A DNA stretch of 32,500 bases from Halichondria panicea (taxonomy: Eukaryota > Porifera > Demospongiae > Suberitida > Halichondriidae), in the NCBI RefSeq assembly GCF_963675165.1, contig NC_087377.1:4362042-4394541 (forward strand), read 5' to 3'. The notes beneath the pieces are model-generated. The model was not told where the DNA came from and made no database searches. It worked only from the letters and a program-made list of their open reading frames with translations. Positions 30,971-32,500 of the stretch are shown here, in pieces (positions within the stretch are counted from its first letter, which is position 1; the number at the start of each line of letters is the position of its first letter). Both the position numbers and the translations under genes were made by a program.

Positions 30971-31300
30971 AACAGCTATAGATTGTATGTCAACTCCTTT
31001 ATATATAGCTAAGGTCTACTCAAAAACGTTAGCTAGATCTACAGCTATACTTACTGAACAAAACATCCAGACATTAATTATATAGAGGTGTCAGCATTAA
31101 TTAATACCTTATGTGGGTGATAATGGTTTCCCATTAATTTAAACATTCTTGCCAAATGCCATCATCTTTTCTTTTGGTCCCTTCCTTTAAAGCATGCCAG
31201 GTCATCTTATGACTTTTTCAATGACAACAGACCACATAGTATAATTATACAAGCAGGGGTTATACAAGCATTTTATTCAAAAAGCATAAAATGTTAATTA

Positions 31301-31506
31301 TATCGTACAGCGGGGAATTTTCGTGAGGTGTAAAATTTTACATTTTTTGAGGGCACGGAGAAGCAAAAAAATTAAACTCCCACACACCAGTATTCACATG
31401 CAAAGCTATCGGTGGGTGGCATTGAAACGCGAATATTAGAACCCATGAAATGTTCGCAAATAGCAAACATTTGCACCAGCAAAAATTTCCCGCGATACGT
31501 ATGGTA
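31301..31506. mobile_element. Possible MITE related to 30069-30258
   Basis: The ends ATCGTACAGCGGGGAATTTT and AAAATTTCCCGCGATACGTA are inverted relative to one another with mismatches. No ORF. It lies upstream of the RTK start. Confidence 0.5.
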
Positions 31507-32057
31507 TTAGGCCATGATAAATTATACTTTTTTCACCCATTATTCTATTCTTTAATTCTTGAAATATGTGCCTGTTATATTAAAAATCCGATTACTCTCT
31601 GATTATTCCCAAAATAATGTGACATACAAAATTAAGACATAGCACAACACACATGCAGCTGACTCAAGACATAAATTAATATAATTATCATATTATCTTG
31701 CTGAATTGAACTGATCCATAATTAGGTAAAAGGGCGGCTGATTCATGAGACTAAATATTCACCTTCAGCCATTTTTTGATGAAAACACTGTTATGCAAAA
31801 CTTAATCTTAATGTAATGATGATCTTTACCAAAAATGGACATTGATGCCCAATTATTCTTGAGACACCTATTATGCTCCAAGCATAATTTATCAGGGCCT
31901 ATAGGTATATGCCAATAATTAATGTGCACCCAAAGAGCTCAATTAATATTTTGTTTCTAGTGCTAAGGCCACACCAAAAAATTGTTTTACAGTTTTGTGG
32001 GTGGGGCTCTGAGTCTGATCATACTGAGCATGCATGTGCAGGAAGCAACTCCTAATA

Positions 32058-32475
32058 ATGAAAGCACCGCGGATTCTGATGCCTCGGTGGTGGATGTGCG
32101 AAACCTACTTATTAAATTGCTAATACACACGCCGCCATCAGTAGAGCCCTTTTCTCACTTACATCCTTGAATCCAAGAAAACATGACTATAATTTATAGC
32201 CTATATAATATATATAGGAACTCTTCATTGATCCTTGAGCAGCTGTAGCAGTCTACACAGACACACAGACAGACAAACACACAAACACAATGACGCTGGC
32301 CATCCGACCGAAAATGTTATTTTTAAAGAATGACCGAAGAAGTGCATGAGTATCAGTGCATAATTTACCTATAGAGTGGTAGGCGGCACTACCTAGCTCT
32401 TCAGTCTCAGATTCAAATCCAGTACTCTGAGGGAAACCGTTACCCCGCTTGCGCATGCGCACCGAGGCATAATTA
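32058..32475 (-). mobile_element. Foldback element copy 5 (-), with a ~150-bp insertion
   Basis: Begins TGAAAGCACCGCGGATTCTG, contains AGTCTACACAGACACACAGA, and ends CCGCTTGCGCATGCGCACCG. Between about 32290 and 32443, other copies have nothing; here there is unrelated sequence with exon-like character. Most of the element body (from 32105 to 32160) is reduced. Confidence 0.65.
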
Positions 32476-32500
32476 TAACTGGTATTGTAAGAAGATTGTT

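Noticed and set aside
32340-32440. GATTCAAATCC resembling a tRNA B box
   Set aside because: No cloverleaf or A box at the right distance; an exon-like reading on the other strand is at least as good.

Overview
The window looks like AT-rich metazoan DNA, most probably from a demosponge of the Amphimedon type. That is an inference from the short GT-AG introns, a receptor tyrosine kinase (RTK) with an invertebrate-style mosaic ectodomain, and very dense small repeats. No bacterial-style operons, rRNA, tRNA or CRISPR were seen. Exon boundaries were found by eye from GT-AG signals, codon phase and comparison between duplicated copies.

The main gene is on the minus strand, from 30970 down to 15339. 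I reconstruct about 16 exons: signal peptide with a furin-like site, a large IgGFc-binding-type domain, a Calx-beta-like domain, two sushi-like modules, a transmembrane helix, a juxtamembrane region, a tyrosine kinase with HRDLAARN and DFG, and a tail with repeated tyrosine motifs. Nearly all exon phases join cleanly. Two exceptions stand out: exon 8 has uncertain ends, and exon 6 (second sushi) carries a 4-bp CATG insertion that breaks the frame. Exon 6 is phase-symmetric, so skipping it restores the frame.

A second, partial paralogue (gene A) lies on the minus strand at 10324-1921. It has exon 1, a 1401-nt IgGFc exon of the same length as in the main gene but with a TCG-to-TAG stop, and the first Calx-beta exon. 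No later exons were found. Its 6.6-kb first intron holds a dead non-LTR reverse transcriptase (RT) fragment, an inverted pair of ~0.6-kb foldback elements, and a degenerate retrotransposon with a CCHC and restriction-like endonuclease C-terminus. An inverted, frameshifted copy of the exon-1 region sits at about 0.88-1.7 kb.

The last RTK intron contains a 3549-bp DNA transposon (15836-19384) on the opposite strand. It has ~525-bp terminal inverted repeats, one ~780-codon DDE-like transposase reading frame interrupted by a single TGA, and an unusually long 17-18-bp flanking direct repeat.

The remaining DNA (1-880, 8.3-9.9 kb, 10.7-15.3 kb, 28.8-32.5 kb) is mainly foldback elements, MITEs, microsatellites and a few exon-like fragments that I could not identify.
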